A DNA stretch of 64,000 nucleotides from Brachyhypopomus gauderio (Eukaryota; Chordata; Actinopteri; Gymnotiformes; Hypopomidae): NCBI RefSeq assembly GCF_052324685.1, contig NW_027506875.1, forward strand, positions 1,511,309-1,575,308, given 5' to 3'. Within the stretch, counting starts at the first letter, position 1. Each line of letters starts with the position of its first letter. A program made the translations under genes and the position numbers. The notes beneath the pieces were generated by a model. That model was not told the DNA's origin, did not search any database, and worked only from the letters and a program-made list of their open reading frames with translations. Positions 18,607 to 30,929 of the stretch are shown piece by piece.

Positions 18607-21600
18607 GTAAGACCGCTTGTGTTTTATTCAAAGAATGCTACCAGTGTAGGTATGTTACCTTACCAAACCAACTCAACTTGAGCAGATCACCCATCTGTTT
18701 GCGATTTCCAAGACATAATCTGGATTTTGAATGAATGCAGGTCTTTTATCTGAGAGAGAGAGAGAGAGAGAGGGGGGGGGGTCTGAACCAAACCCTCGTC
18801 AAAGCAAAACGGTAAATGAGCAAATTATAAACATGTTACAGGCACTAAGGGATTCGTCTGAAACCTGCGCGGTTGCTCACAGGTAGAATGAACTCGCGTT
18901 AACTGGTTTGATTCTAGCCCTCTGCATATAAACGATTATAAATAGATCCTAAATAATTTGGTATACTGTAGCTAAAAACCTTGTTAACTTGTTGATGCTC
19001 TTTCGGTAGTTTGACGCTGCATACGTTTAGGCTTTTTGTATCTGGCTGTTGTGATTAAATGTAAGAATTGGGTCACTGGGGAAATAGTTGGAGCATAAAA
19101 GAAGCTACCTGACAGACTTCGACTGCCATCTAGTGGGTATGGGACGTCTGTTCCCGTGTAATCAATAAATACCGTTTATTGAGAACGGTAAAAGTCGAAA
19201 CACTAAAACAAAAATATCTTCCCTGATGTATAAGCCAAAAAATGTTTTGTTCCACAACCTTAGCTTTTTTGCTTTGTTTGTTTTCGCGTGCGTTTTGCAA
19301 GGTGGTTCATTGGCTTAATTATGTAAATATTATTATGAGGTAGAATATAGACATTGTGATGTCACAGAGCCCCAAACACACAACACACGCACGGCGCCTC
19401 ACTCCCTACAGTAGCATTGCCTGTATAACTAAACAACCACTCTACCCCACAGATAATTGCCCCTCAACAGTACCCCCCCCCCCCCCCGCTGGTAAATACC
19501 CCCTCAATAACTACCCCAACAGCCGGGTTAATAACCCCTCAACATGAACTACCCCACAGCCAGTTACCCTGCACAGCTAAACTACCCCTCAATCACAACT
19601 ACCTTTTTGGCCTAAAAGCCTTTAACAACATTTGCCCCTTCAACTAAATTACCCCTCACTATCAAATACCCGACAGCCAATTACCCCTCAATACTACTTA
19701 CCCCCACAAGTAAATACCCCCTCAATACCCCAACAGGTTAATAACATTAACTACCCCACAGCCAATTACCCCACACATCTAAACCACCACTTAGTTTAGC
19801 CAATTACCACTCAACACTAATTACCTCCCACAGCTAAACTACCCCTCTACCTAAATTACTACCCTAGACTACACAACAGCGTTTAACATCATTTCACACA
19901 AGTTAGCAAGTTATCAACCGTAAAACAACTAAACAGCCTTTTATTCTGTTTTTAGCGGACAATAGCCTATTTTAGCATTTCAGCATTATTTGAGGTTTAC
20001 ATTTAATATTTCAGCAGGGTTTACCATCATTCTACAATGTTAACATTTAAACAGCCATTATCATCATTTCACATTATCAAGCATGAAACAACCAAACAGC
20101 TTCTTATTCATTTTAGCTAATTTCAGCATTATTTGAAGTTTACATTTGACATTTTGACAGCCTTTAATGTAATTTTACATCATTTAACCTTTAACATAAT
20201 TTAGAGGGTTATGAACATTTAAACAGCTGTTTTTGCCTTTTAGCCGCTTTGTCAATACAACAACATTTTTTTGTGCTAATGCTTAAGAAAATGTGGTACT
20301 CGGCAACATATGCAAATCATTTCAGTGTCTTGACTTCAATGGGTTATTATTAACCATCTAGTACACGACACAGGAGAGTGAATATGGTACCTGGACTGTA
20401 CCACAGCAGTGGGGCGCAGTTCCTAACCCTAGTTTTATTTCTCTAGTTTTATTTCTCTATGTAACGTGGCTCGCGCCACGGAGCGAGGAGACGGACACAA
20501 TCGCTGAGAAGAGCGAGATTTATTAAGGGGAATACCATACTCATCGTCAGAAAGCCAGGCAGGGTCGATCACAGGAGGGCAGTCCGAAAAACATGCAAAC
20601 ACGGGCATCACAACACAGGGGAACACGAGTAACAGGCGAGGAATCAAAAGACAGGAACACAAAAACGGTCGGGTACGACGCTGAACAAGAACTAGTCAAA
20701 CCAATCAAACAAAGAATCAAAGTACTCGACAAGGGACAAGGGAGACTCAGGGGCTTATATACATGGGACAGAAAACGAGGGACAGGTGTGAACGATTATA
20801 CAGGGGCGTGGTAACACACGAGGAATCACGAAGACAAACGAGCTGGGCGGGATGAACAGGCAGGGAACACGGACATAAGGGAACCCAGAGTGGCAGCTAC
20901 GAGAGGGGGCGTTGCCCTACGTGACACTCTAGTTTTATTTCTCTAGTTTTATTTCTCTAGTTCTATTTCTCTAGTTTTATTTCTCTAGAACACCTTCTTG
21001 CTCTTCCATCATCCTTTTTTCCTCCTGCATTTGTCTCCAGGTTGAAAACTAAACTTCGCAGATCTGAGTGGACTAGGATTAATCCTCAAACTGACTATAT
21101 TAAAAGTAAAAATACAGTCAAGTGTGATTGTCATGTTTGATGCCACAGAAAGTTCACAGCAAGCTTGACTTCTGATCTCATTCAATAGACAGTGTACCCT
21201 GTTCATATTAACCAACAGAGTCTCAGCCAATGTCTTTATATATTCATTGTATTCCTATGTTAACTATGTAACTAGTTACTTAATACTATACTCATATATT
21301 AACTATGTAACTAGTTACTTAATAACTATACTCCTATATTAACTATGTAACTAGTTACTTAATAACTATACTCCTATGTAGTATGTACATGTGGGTTCAT
21401 GTGGGTTATTGCAGTTACACTTTTCATGATACTTTTGCTCTGCTTTTAACATTGACAGTGGGAAGAGTTGCTACATTTGTGTGTGTGTGTGTGTGTGTGT
21501 TTTAGGCCACAGACTCACTCTGGCTGACTGCATCAGAGAGAGAGCCCCTGCTGATGGAGCTGAAGGCTACAGGCTGGGTGGAGGTGGAAGGCCGTGATGC

Positions 21601-21637
21601 TCTGTATAAGGAACTGCACTTCAAAACATTCAACCAG

Positions 21638-21682
<45 letters not shown>

Positions 21683-22685
21683 CGGCTGGTGTACTGTTTA
21701 AATATCGAATGTTAAGTTGCATTGTATAGTATTTTAGTAATGCAATGCACTTGTACTATTTTAATATCCTTTTACACAAACACAGTCACCTCCCTTTTCT
21801 GATCAGCCAGAAAAAAATGACATCATTTTTAAACCCTGCTTTAAATCTTCCAGAATATGTTGTGAAAGTGTAAAACTGTTGTAACTAGTAGTTAACTAGC
21901 AGTTTGGACATAGGTTTGGACATACCTAAAGTTTATTTTTTACTTTTTTCAGTTTGTTTTTTACATTTTCTAAACAGTGAACGTATCAAAATAACCAAAT
22001 TATGTATATAATTATACTGGGCTAAACAGATATTGTAGATATTAATATCTAACCCTAACCTAAGTCTAATCCTATCTCTAATCCTAACCCTAATCCTTAG
22101 GATGACTTTGAGTGTTCTACCATCACCAGGAAACAGTAATGTCTTTGGACTTGGAGAATGAGGGACAGTTTTTTTCTTTGAGTTTCCTAATTTCATTGCT
22201 GCCATAGCAGCAACTGGTTATGCAAACAGATAAGTAATTAATGCAAAGTCCACTAATATTAAAATACTTGCTATTAGAAATGACGGATCCTTAATTCTGA
22301 TGGTCTCAAGGTGTTCAACAAACCGATTAGCAAGTCTTCTCTTGGTTTCCCCAATATAAAGCTGAGTAATACAGAACACAACTCCGGTGGTTGATTTTTG
22401 TGTTGTGTTAATAATTGTACATTTAGCACATTTAGACCTATTGCAGGCTGCAGTACGACAGTTATCTGAATGGTCATTTATCTCATTCTTAACTTTGATG
22501 TTCTTGTATCATCTGTAGGGAATTAGTGGAGGATTCCAGTGTGATTAAGTATAATGTTAGGGTTAGGAAGTGTAGGGTTATATTTGTAGTATAATAAGTC
22601 AGCACCAAAATAATTCTTGTTGTTTTAACAGCAGATTGTTTGTAGGTCAGATTGTCAACTCGCCGGTAAAACATAAGCACAAGCA

Positions 22686-22728
<43 letters not shown>

Positions 22729-25700
22729 GCACAAATAAACATGCACAGTTTTATGAAATTGGTTTGTACAGTATATACTTAAAAAAAAACAAATATATGT
22801 TAATTTTCATTGTTATTTAAGACAGTATGAAATGCCTTAAAGACTCTGAAAAATTGTGTCCAAAGTTTTGACAAGGTACTGTATGCTTCTGCCTGAAGTT
22901 TCTAGCCTGTAGCGTAAATAAAGCTTTAAAAAAGATTTCTGGATCTGACGTAATCATGTCATGGGCTGTGGGCTTGGCAACAAATTCTACCAAATTATGC
23001 AAAGCTTCTGCTACTTGATTCAAGGCTGGCTAACAGCGCTAACAGCACTGAGTGTGCAGTACTGCCCTTCAAAGCAACATGAACCTCGTCATTACTATAG
23101 CTGCCTCAGTACGAAACAGGACACACTCCTTCATGACAGTGTAATGGCACTGCATTGTTGTCATTGATTTATAAGACTCCATAGTAATGGGGTGGATTCC
23201 ATCACTCATTAGGGGTTTCTGGAGGCCCCGTGGAAGGTTCTGTGTTTGTTTTATTCTTCGGGGGGCTTCAGGTTTTTTCATAAAAGTCAGAAGAGACAGA
23301 GCTGGCTGTGTTCTTCCAGAAACACTTAGATTTGTCTCTCAGCTGATTGGTTGCAGGTGCAAACCAATTTGGCAGACCACTCTGACTCTCGTTAGGAGAT
23401 TTTATATATGCCAGCGGATTAGTTAGGACAACTTTCTACTGCTTTCATTCTGAACTACTACATATATTAAATCCTTATGTATAAACCGTTTCAACTGATT
23501 CACCAAAACAGATAATATAGCATATATATAGCATACCTGCACCAGACAGCCTAGCATACCTGCACTAGACAGCCTAGCATACCAGCACCAGAAAGCCTAG
23601 CATACCTGCACCAGGTAATATCATAGCTTCCTTTCTCCCTTTTCTTCCTTCCTACTGCTTGGCCACTCCGCATCGTCAACCCGAGGTCACTAATCCAGAC
23701 GTTAGTTGTTTTAGCTCCATTACACCACATTATCCTGTTTTTACACTTCCGTGGGTCTGAAGCACTGGCTGGATCCTGCCCCCCTCCACCCCGGTTTCTT
23801 TTTACCCGGGTGGGGTGTCAGTTCTGATCACGCTGATAGGGACCAGAGCTCAGCTGTAGTGTAGTTGAGGTTTCGATCAAAATGATTTCTTTCACAAACA
23901 GTCAAATTGGCTAAAATGTTTCATCTGGCTCAAAAAACCACTAACTATCTAACTGTTCCATATGTTGCTCTTCTATATGTGTGTGTGTCTGTCTGTCTGT
24001 CTGTCTGTCCATCTGTCTTGTTTCTTCTGGGTTTGTGCGTCTGTGTGTGTTTGTCCTGCTGTGGTTCACTGTGTTTACCACTCGGTTATAGCAATCATGC
24101 TTGCATTTTTCCATCATCTTAGCTATTTTGATTCTGCTATAGATCATGTTTGCTATAGATCATGTTTGTTTTGTTCATGCTTGTAGCAAAGGCAGTTTCA
24201 TGTGAAACTCTTTAATAGAAAAACTGATGATTGATAGTTTGACGGAAAACTTTAACTGGCAGGTCAGGTAGCATCTCTAAACTTGTTTTGGGTATGGTAT
24301 ATACCAGTGTGTGCCATGAGATCCATCTGTGTTTGAAAGGGGGCTGATGCATTGTTGCTTCCATTCAAGGTGATATTTTGGTTTTAATGTCATTGAGTAT
24401 CTTCCTTCTCTGAGTCTCCAGTCAATAGTAGAAATTGTTAACTCTAATTTAAGTATTAATAACAAAAAAAACATTTATTTTTATTATGATTGTAGAGTTA
24501 TAAGTGAAGCATTTAAAGTTTTGGCTTGTCGTAATGCATTAATTACGCATGGATTATATTTAGTAATTTAAAACAAACAAAAAACGTTTGCGGCAGCTGT
24601 GATTCTGTGGATGTGAAACGTGACGTGCTGTCCACCTACCTGTACAGATGAACACCTCTTTCAACGTCTCACCTTCCCAGTGGACGTGCAGAACCCCAAA
24701 CTCGACATTCCTCCATAAGGCTCCATTGGACAATATTTTAAAAACCTTTTACTTGATTGGACACGCTAGACTTGTGTTAAACAAGACAAAGCTGCACTCT
24801 GAAACCAGACTACTGGCTGTTTTTCAAAAATGCTGCAGCCACAGATTGGCTCAGTAAAGGTCTTTATGGGGTTTTTGTTTCTTGCACCAGTCTAAGAATG
24901 AAAACCTCTTACAATGAGAGATTTACTGTAGTGTACTGTAAGCTAAGCTTTAACTATAGGTTCTCTTGGTGAAGAATGCCTTGATATTTAAAGGGCATTT
25001 TGTCTCACTTTGAAGGGTGGGCCACAATTTTCCTGTTGTATTGAAGCAGTCTATGGGAGGCAAGCTGCAATAGACAGTTGGACAGAAGTTGTCAAAGGAA
25101 GGGCTGAGGGCCTGTGGGGTTTGGGGTTCTAATGATCATGGCATTGGCTGATTTTGTCTGGAGGCATGAAGACTGCTACATTGCATTTTGTCTGTGAGAC
25201 ACAGGATAATTATGCAGGGAGTGGGTGTTTGGGACTTGTGAAGCAAAGCATGCCAAAATCTGCATTTAGACCTGGCATGAGCACCGGGTGTCCCTAAGCC
25301 TGCACTGTGACATCGTAAATAACAGGCACATGTGTTTGAATGGAGGGCTGTATTTGAGCCCAGTTGCAACCAAGAAATAGTGCTGTAACGTCAAAACTCC
25401 CTCATTCAGTATTGTATGACAATCATGCCATAATAGCCTAAAATGCACCTAAAGTGCCTGTGGAGGGGTGGAGGGGTGGGGGGATGGGTGGGCTGGCATG
25501 TGGATCCGAGACCGGCTGGTTCTGATTATTTGAGACAAGGGCCTGGACTATGTCAAGTCAAATTACTTGATTTTGACAGAATGGAGAGAGAGGAGAAAAG
25601 AGAACAGAGAGAGTCTGGGGCAGAGGAGAGAATGGAGGGAGTGGGGCAGAGGAGAGAATGGAGGGAGTGGGGTAGAGGAGAGAATGGAGGGAGTGGGGTA

Positions 25701-28177
25701 GAGGAGAGAATGGAGAGAGAGGGGCAAAGGAGAGTGTGGCACACAGTGAAGGTAAACAAAGAGCCAGAGAACCTTGGTGCTTGACCTCTTTGGGTTTGGT
25801 GTCAGAGAGGCAGGGAATCGAGCCTTTGGAGATGACCCACTGATAGCAGAGTGAGTGTACGCGAGATTTTCTTTTTATTATTGTTAATTACAAATTCTCA
25901 GAAAAGGAGCTCAATTCATTTAGCATGGGTTATTTTTAACATTGGATTAACACTGACTGGAGACTGTCAAGTTCACTTCCTGTGTTCAAATGAGCATGAA
26001 GGGTTAAACTCTTTGCTGTAACTTTTTATAATACATTTACTTTCTGATAGATTCAGTCTGTCAGACTTTGACAGCAGTCAGCAAGGTTAGTTATTTAATA
26101 ATTGCCGAAGTTCTTAATGAAGGTTGAGAAAGAACAGACCACTTGCTCAAATTGGGTGAAGTTGCAGAAATCTTCCAATTATTTTAAATTGATTGCAAGA
26201 TAGCCAGTTTGATCAAGTTACGCTGATCGTGTTACATCATGTGTTTGGAAATTGGTTACAACACACTTGAGTCCAGGCAATTTCCTCCTGCAAGTACCTC
26301 TGTCTCTTTATGTCAGAAGGTGGACAAGCCGACAGATTGGACTGCAAAGATAGTGTACAATGGCCGTTCAGTTTATCTAATTATCCAAGGAAGCGTTTAA
26401 AGGCTTAATTGAGATTGCAGAGGGAAATCGCTGATGTTTTTCCTTCCCCACAGCAGGCAGAAGATTTTGTCCTTCGTAAGCAATTAGAATTCACATAATC
26501 GCTCTCTGATTGGCCTTTGATTGGAAAACACGTGTGTATATGTGTACCCTAGTTCCCTGGGTTACGCTAGTAGCCAACTCACAGTCTGTTTTAGTCTGTA
26601 CAGGTATCCATCTCAACTAGATCTTTAAGGGATTTTCAATAATTGTTTATGTTCACCATGTGATGTGTAATGACTTCTGTATTGCAACACAATGACACTT
26701 GGGTATATTTACAGCTACACCACACAACAAAACTGAACAATTCAGTTCCTGAACACTACACAGATTGACCATAACTATATTAACAGCCTTACAGAAACTG
26801 TTTTGGGATGCAGGCTGTTCAGGGTGTTTCTCTCAAGCATGAGCAGACCACGCTGTTCTTATTAGTTTTAATGATGACCAAAAATTGCTTAAGGTTTTTA
26901 TAACACTTATTTCTTTTGGCAAGGCTGAAGATGGGTGTCTTAAATAGTGTTTTGCCAGTATGATGATGATGATGTATTGTGAGGGTCATAATCTGTGTAA
27001 CTGCTGTATATTTCCTTTATTCAATAAAGTATTATTGATCATGTGGAGATGTGCACTAAGACATGAGGATGCTGCAAGACTTGAGACAAGTAGTTTGAAG
27101 ACAGTATTTAACAAAAATATCCCCCAAATCTGTGTTTTATAGTATTGACATGTGATCATCTGATGAATTAAGTACTGCTAGACTAAATCAGCCAGCCCAG
27201 AGCAGCCCTTGCTATTTGGCTTCTATGTGCAATCAGTTGTATGCAAGCTCCAGAACTGAAGTGACCGTATCCTGTATCAAGGCTTGGGGTTGGGGTTAGG
27301 GTTGGGGTTGGGGTTAGGGTTAGGGTTGGGGTTACCCTGAAGTCTGACAGCAGTGACCGTATCCTGTATCAAGGCTCTGTAACTGTGGACCACTGGAAAA
27401 TGTGTTCACTGCATGCTGAGACTGGGATATAGAGTAATGTCTGTACCTTCCACTGCTAAAGTCTGTTTTCTTTTCTACAGGCTTTTGGCTTCATGTCTCG
27501 AGTGGCTCTGCAAGCAGAGAAGATGAACCATCATCCAGAGTGGTTCAATGTTTATAACAAGGTAATAACTTCCACTGAGCCACCGATGCTTCACCCTGGA
27601 GCAGCAGTTTAGAGTGCTGCTCAGTGGAGGGCATGAAAGGGCCCATGGCAATGCCCTTTGAACACATGGGGTTTATATTGCAATCACACTATATAGTGAA
27701 CTAGCTCACATTTCACACCAAGTACTGAGGCCCAGCAAAAAAAGGGCGAAGATTGGAAAATAATCTTGACAGTTTCTGGTGAAAATCTTTTCCCAAAGAA
27801 CCCCCTTACTCTGTCTCTGTGATATAAGTAGCAGTGAATATGACAAACAGGGCCTCAAATCTCTGTGAATCACACTTTAGCAACTGAGTTATTGGTGGCA
27901 GTTTGACTGCAGTGCAAGGAATGTAGCCGTTAATCCTGTGTTTATTAAAGTATTTGAAGATTTTGGACTCTGCAAAATCTACTTTCCACTGTTTCTTATT
28001 TTACTAATAGTGTGCGTTATTTCTTGTGTGGTGATGTTTTTTTTTGTTGCCTTATACTTGTATCTCCATGCTGTCTTCCAGGTCCAGATCACCCTAACAA
28101 CACATGACTGTGGAGGGCTGTCAAAGAAAGACATCCGGCTGGCCAAATTTATTGATAAAGTTGCACTGACTATGTAG
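18604..28177 (+). CDS. pcbd2: Pterin-4a-carbinolamine dehydratase 2 (DCoH2), four exons
   Basis: Exons 18604-18606 (ATG only), 21506-21637, 27481-27561 and 28082-28177 give 103 residues, matching the 103-104 of the DCoH core. The fold is read in full: [20 protein letters not shown], then [31 protein letters not shown] with catalytic His62/His63, [20 protein letters not shown] with His80, and [10 protein letters not shown]. The enzyme dehydrates 4a-hydroxy-tetrahydropterin in tetrahydrobiopterin recycling, and family members also bind HNF1 as dimerisation cofactors. I call pcbd2 rather than pcbd1 from synteny with txndc15 and pitx1. No mitochondrial-type leader as in human PCBD2 is encoded with this start. 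Confidence 0.9.
18751..18780. repeat. (GA)n with poly-G
   Basis: About ten GA dinucleotides followed by nine to ten G, in pcbd2 intron 1. Confidence 0.85.
19350..19880. repeat. Degenerate C-rich tandem region in pcbd2 intron 1
   Basis: Many imperfect copies of short units such as aattacccctcaa and ctaccccacagcc, plus a 15-17 base poly-C run near 19478. It has no coding value. 18800-19350 and 19880-20430 of the same intron show nothing beyond AT-rich sequence with weakly repeated aacag/atttaacat words. Confidence 0.6.
20460..20926. mobile_element. Solo LTR (467 bp)
   Basis: It begins tgtaacgtgg and ends cctacgtgaca, TG...CA with short inverted ends. Identical 5-bp flanks ctcta lie at 20455-20459 and 20927-20931. 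The interior is GC-richer than its surroundings and has no coding frame. It landed in a small (ctagttttatttct)n tandem repeat, visible on both sides (about 20428-20990). Structure and 5-bp duplication fit an LTR retrotransposon reduced by LTR-LTR recombination; the family is not assigned. Confidence 0.75.
21235..21380. repeat. About 40-bp tandem repeat, three copies
   Basis: The unit contains taactatgtaactagttact followed by taata(a)ctatactcc. It lies shortly before pcbd2 exon 2. Confidence 0.75.
21479..21505 (+). promoter_or_regulatory. (TG)11T4AG 3' splice site of pcbd2 exon 2
   Basis: The polypyrimidine tract is replaced by eleven GT dinucleotides, then tttt and ag. UG repeats next to a short T tract are a known TDP-43 binding arrangement that lowers exon inclusion (CFTR exon 9). 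Confidence 0.8.
21506..21637 (+). CDS. pcbd2: pcbd2 exon 2
   Basis: 132 bp, phase 0 at both ends, encoding [13 protein letters not shown]...KTFNQ. The acceptor is (TG)11 then ttttag. The donor gta is followed directly by (CT)19. Confidence 0.93.
21641..21679 (+). repeat. (CT)19 just inside pcbd2 intron 2
   Basis: It begins four bases into the intron. CU-rich RNA binds PTB-type splicing repressors, so it may influence the donor. Confidence 0.9.
22265..22480 (-). mobile_element. Penelope-like retroelement fragment (GIY-YIG endonuclease region)
   Basis: The minus strand is open through [40 protein letters not shown] and [19 protein letters not shown] Cys-rich knuckle followed by the LYIGET...RR...R..EH pattern is the GIY-YIG endonuclease that ends Penelope-like element ORFs. 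Only this piece is kept, within pcbd2 intron 2, with no reverse transcriptase nearby. The frame is unbroken over about 70 codons. Confidence 0.8.
22688..22726. repeat. (GT)n microsatellite
   Basis: About 19 GT dinucleotides in pcbd2 intron 2. Confidence 0.9.
23525..23615. repeat. 24-bp tandem repeat, about four copies
   Basis: The unit is close to agcatacctgcaccagacagcct with point differences. Confidence 0.75.
23975..24020. repeat. (GTCT)n / TG-rich microsatellite
   Basis: gtgtgtgtgtctgtctgtctgtctgtctgtcc; short and simple. Confidence 0.8.
25605..25738. repeat. 26-bp GA-rich minisatellite, about five copies
   Basis: The unit reads agagaatggagggagtgggg plus cagagg or tagagg. A frame of 113 codons crosses it, but its peptide is pure repeat and changes register every copy because 26 is not a multiple of 3. 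Confidence 0.85.
25740..27280. other. pcbd2 intron 2, unique-looking part
   Basis: No gene, RNA gene or repeat boundary is seen. A small (GATGAT)n run lies near 26960. Confidence 0.4.
27280..27345. repeat. GGGTTA/GGGTTG telomere-like repeat
   Basis: Alternating ggggttggggttagggttag copies in pcbd2 intron 2, flanked by a duplicated phrase (cagtgaccgtatcctgtatc / aagtgaccgtatcctgtatc). Confidence 0.8.
27481..27561 (+). CDS. pcbd2: pcbd2 exon 3 (catalytic histidines)
   Basis: Acceptor ttttctacag, donor gtaata. Encodes [20 protein letters not shown] and WFNVYNK, the family signature, with exon borders at the same positions as in mammalian PCBD genes. Confidence 0.97.
28082..28177 (+). CDS. pcbd2: pcbd2 exon 4 (C-terminus)
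   Basis: Acceptor gctgtcttccag. Encodes [20 protein letters not shown] and [11 protein letters not shown], with stop TAG at 28175-28177. Confidence 0.97.
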   Translation, partial: VQITLTTHDCGGLSKKDIRLAKFIDKVALTM

Positions 28178-28670
28178 GACAGACATGGGCTTATTCATTC
28201 ACAGAGATTGGATGTATTGGACTGCTGAGAGATCTAAAATATCTTTCCTACTAATTTACTATCCCAGACCCTAGCTATGCAAGCACTGGAGTTTAGCAAA
28301 GAGGCACAACTGTCAACTAGACTGCTCCAAGATTTATCTTGTATGTTTTTTTACTCATAAATACACATTGATATGGTTAAGAAATGGTCCTCATAATTTT
28401 CTTTACAAACATTAGTTCATTGTGTTTCTCACTATGAAACGTACATGGAAGCTACTTTCATACCAAATAGCTGAAATACCAAAATACTATATTATACCAT
28501 ATTCAGGTAACTTTTTTTCTCTCACAACTACTGACATCAAACGTATGTGTGTAAATGACAGGCACGTTTGTACATGATTGTAAAGTCCAAGTGAATCTCA
28601 TATCAGAAATTGAAGTGTTCGAATTAGCCGTTTAGGGCCGTTTAGATGGTGTCAATAGCTGATGAGCTGT
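28178..28670 (+). other. pcbd2 3' UTR / flank
   Basis: Non-coding, with no canonical aataaa in the first 300 bp; cataaa occurs at about 28357. Nothing else is seen. Confidence 0.4.
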
Positions 28671-28679
28671 GAGAGTTAG

Positions 28680-29145
28680 ACATGTTGGTTAGGGTAAGAT
28701 GTTGGTTAGGGTAAGACATGTTGGTTAGAGTTAGACATGTTGGTTAGAGTTAGACATGTTGGTTAGGGTTAGACATGTTGGTTAGGGTTAGACATGTTGG
28801 TTAGGGTTAGACATGTTGGTTAGAGTTAAACATGTTGGTTAGGGTTAGACATGTTGGTTAGGGTTAGACATGTTGGTTAGAGTTAGACATGTTGGTTAGG
28901 GTTAGACATGTTGGTTAGGGTAAGACATGTTGGTTAGAGTTAGACATGTTGGTTAGAGTTAGACATGTTGGTTAGGGTTAGACATGTTGGTTAGGGTTAG
29001 ACATGTTGGTTAGAGTTAAACATGTTGGTTAGGGTTAGACATGTTGGTTAGGGTTAGACATGTTGGTTAGAGTTAGACATGTTGGTTAGGGTTAGACATG
29101 TTGGTTAGGGTTAGACATGAGGGTTAGGGTTAGACATGAGGGTTA
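28680..29145. repeat. 19-bp minisatellite (about 24 copies) built on TTAGGGTTAG
   Basis: The unit is catgttggttagggttaga, with variants in which ggg reads aga or gta. Copies are nearly identical, which suggests recent expansion. Confidence 0.95.
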
Positions 29146-29149
29146 GGGT

Positions 29150-30811
29150 TAGGATGAGCTGTGAGGAGCGGACATATTGCGCGTGCAGCAAGTCTCGCGC
29201 ACATTCTGCTAGCTAAATTAGCTGAAAGGTTAGGGTTAGGTCAGCGATTGTAATGCTAGCATGAGCTAGTATGTTAACATTTAGTAAGGTATGCTACCAT
29301 ATGAAAAAAAAGCATCTGACAACTAGCTAAAACCACAATTAAACCAGAATGCTAACGTTATTTCAAAAATACGTGGGTTGCTTTTAAGGTAAAGACGGGG
29401 AAATGGCTTGTGTTAGCTAGCTAAGAGTGAATGAATAGCCTGGTTTCCGTGGAAACCAGCGAGCTCAGCGTAGTTTCCACGGATTATCCGTAACTGCCTC
29501 ACCCACCAAAGTAACGCTGCTGCTTCATAAAATGGGATAATAAAAAAATACATTCTTCAACTGGACGTTTTTTTTTTTCCATACAGCTGATCCAGTTAAC
29601 ACCTACACATTATTGCCATTGTTATTGTTTTAATCAAAGATTAAGGAATATTTAGGCCTCTCGTTGCATTAAATGTTTCAGTTTAAATGTTGGTGCACCA
29701 TCTGTTCCGAAAGCTTTTAACTCTTATACTACAGTTAGCTAACTCGCATTAAAATATATGTAGGCTAAAATATCCTAAAATAAAATTCTAATCTCAATAT
29801 TATGGACCTTGGTTATTGGCCATGGGAAAAAGGAGATCGTGCTGCTCTTTTAATAATTTATCTGTATCTATACAGGCTAGGGTTACTTGTATACATAGAA
29901 TAGGCAATAGGAAACTTCTAGTAGCCTATACGTTTCCTGTAGCCTAATGTTTTAATAGTTTGCTTTTGAAAAGGTTTTGGCATGTGGTAGGCTACTGAAC
30001 TAAGCAATGTTGGTTTCTCTTTTTTTACGAGTAAAATAAATTCTTGACGACTCTTGCCGTGTCTGTCGTGTCTTTCTTCACTAGGGTGAATATGTAGCGC
30101 ATGTGTTTGAGGGGCTCAGGGTCGATCCGCACCTCAAGTATATTCTAACTGCGACGGACAGGGCAATAAAGGATTAAAGACATGCTGTCTGCAACATGCT
30201 TATTAAACGATAAACGTTTTTGTTTTACTGTTTTGTTTTAATTTGTTTTACTGTTCTAAAAATAATAGCTGTGTAACATATTTTTTAACTTAACGAAAAC
30301 CTCCACGTTCCCTCTACTTCATGGAGACCTTTGCTAGGTTTTCATTTTCGTGCTGTAATGAATCACTACATGTGAACATAATGGTGAAATGTGGACGCTT
30401 GTGTGACTCCATATCGAGGTGGACTTCTTTAAAACGGATTCAGGAGTTCGGAGGAAACTGAGCCAAATCAAAGTACCTCGCGCAGTCGATTTTCTAATCC
30501 AGGAGCCGTAGGTAGATAATCTTTGGTTGTAAATGAACTGGACTTCTTGTTTGCAGTATTCACCGAAATAAGGTGTAAGCGAAATTATAGCCTACGTTCT
30601 GACACCAGAGTACAACTCGGTGGTCTTTGGTTAGGAGAAGAGTTGCAAACCGTAATTAAGTTACTCCTATTAACTACTATATATACCCCTACCCCTCATT
30701 CGTCACTTTTAACATTTACCGACTAAGGTGTCAGATAAAAAATATTTCTTTAGATGTTGGCTTTGTCTGAGTGGCATCATCAGCAAATCATTTACTATTA
30801 TTCATGCTCTG

Positions 30812-30820
<9 letters not shown>
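29150..30820. other. Intergenic, no gene seen
   Basis: AT-rich, with a short inverted motif at 29437-29480 (cctggtttccgtggaaaccagc, then tagtttccacgg). Expected position of catsper3 by human synteny, but no ion-channel coding frame is recognisable. Confidence 0.4.
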
Positions 30821-30846
<26 letters not shown>

Positions 30847-30860
30847 CACACACACACACA
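30818..30860. repeat. (TA)n(CA)n microsatellite
   Basis: About 12 TA units and a short CA run. Confidence 0.9.
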
Positions 30861-30929
30861 GCATACAAAGACTGAATCTCTATCCCTACCAGTAATATTT
30901 GCTGCTCTCCTATAGGAACTGTAAAACTA

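Noticed and set aside
24648-24857. 69-residue frame [12 protein letters not shown]... after an acceptor-like cacctacctgtacag
   Set aside because: Acceptor weak, no donor or partner exon, protein unrecognised; it lies in pcbd2 intron 2.
28680-29145. CRISPR-like array of short direct repeats
   Set aside because: Head-to-tail 19-bp units with no unique spacers, in a vertebrate genome; it is a minisatellite. The same applies to the 34-, 39-, 40- and 42-bp arrays.
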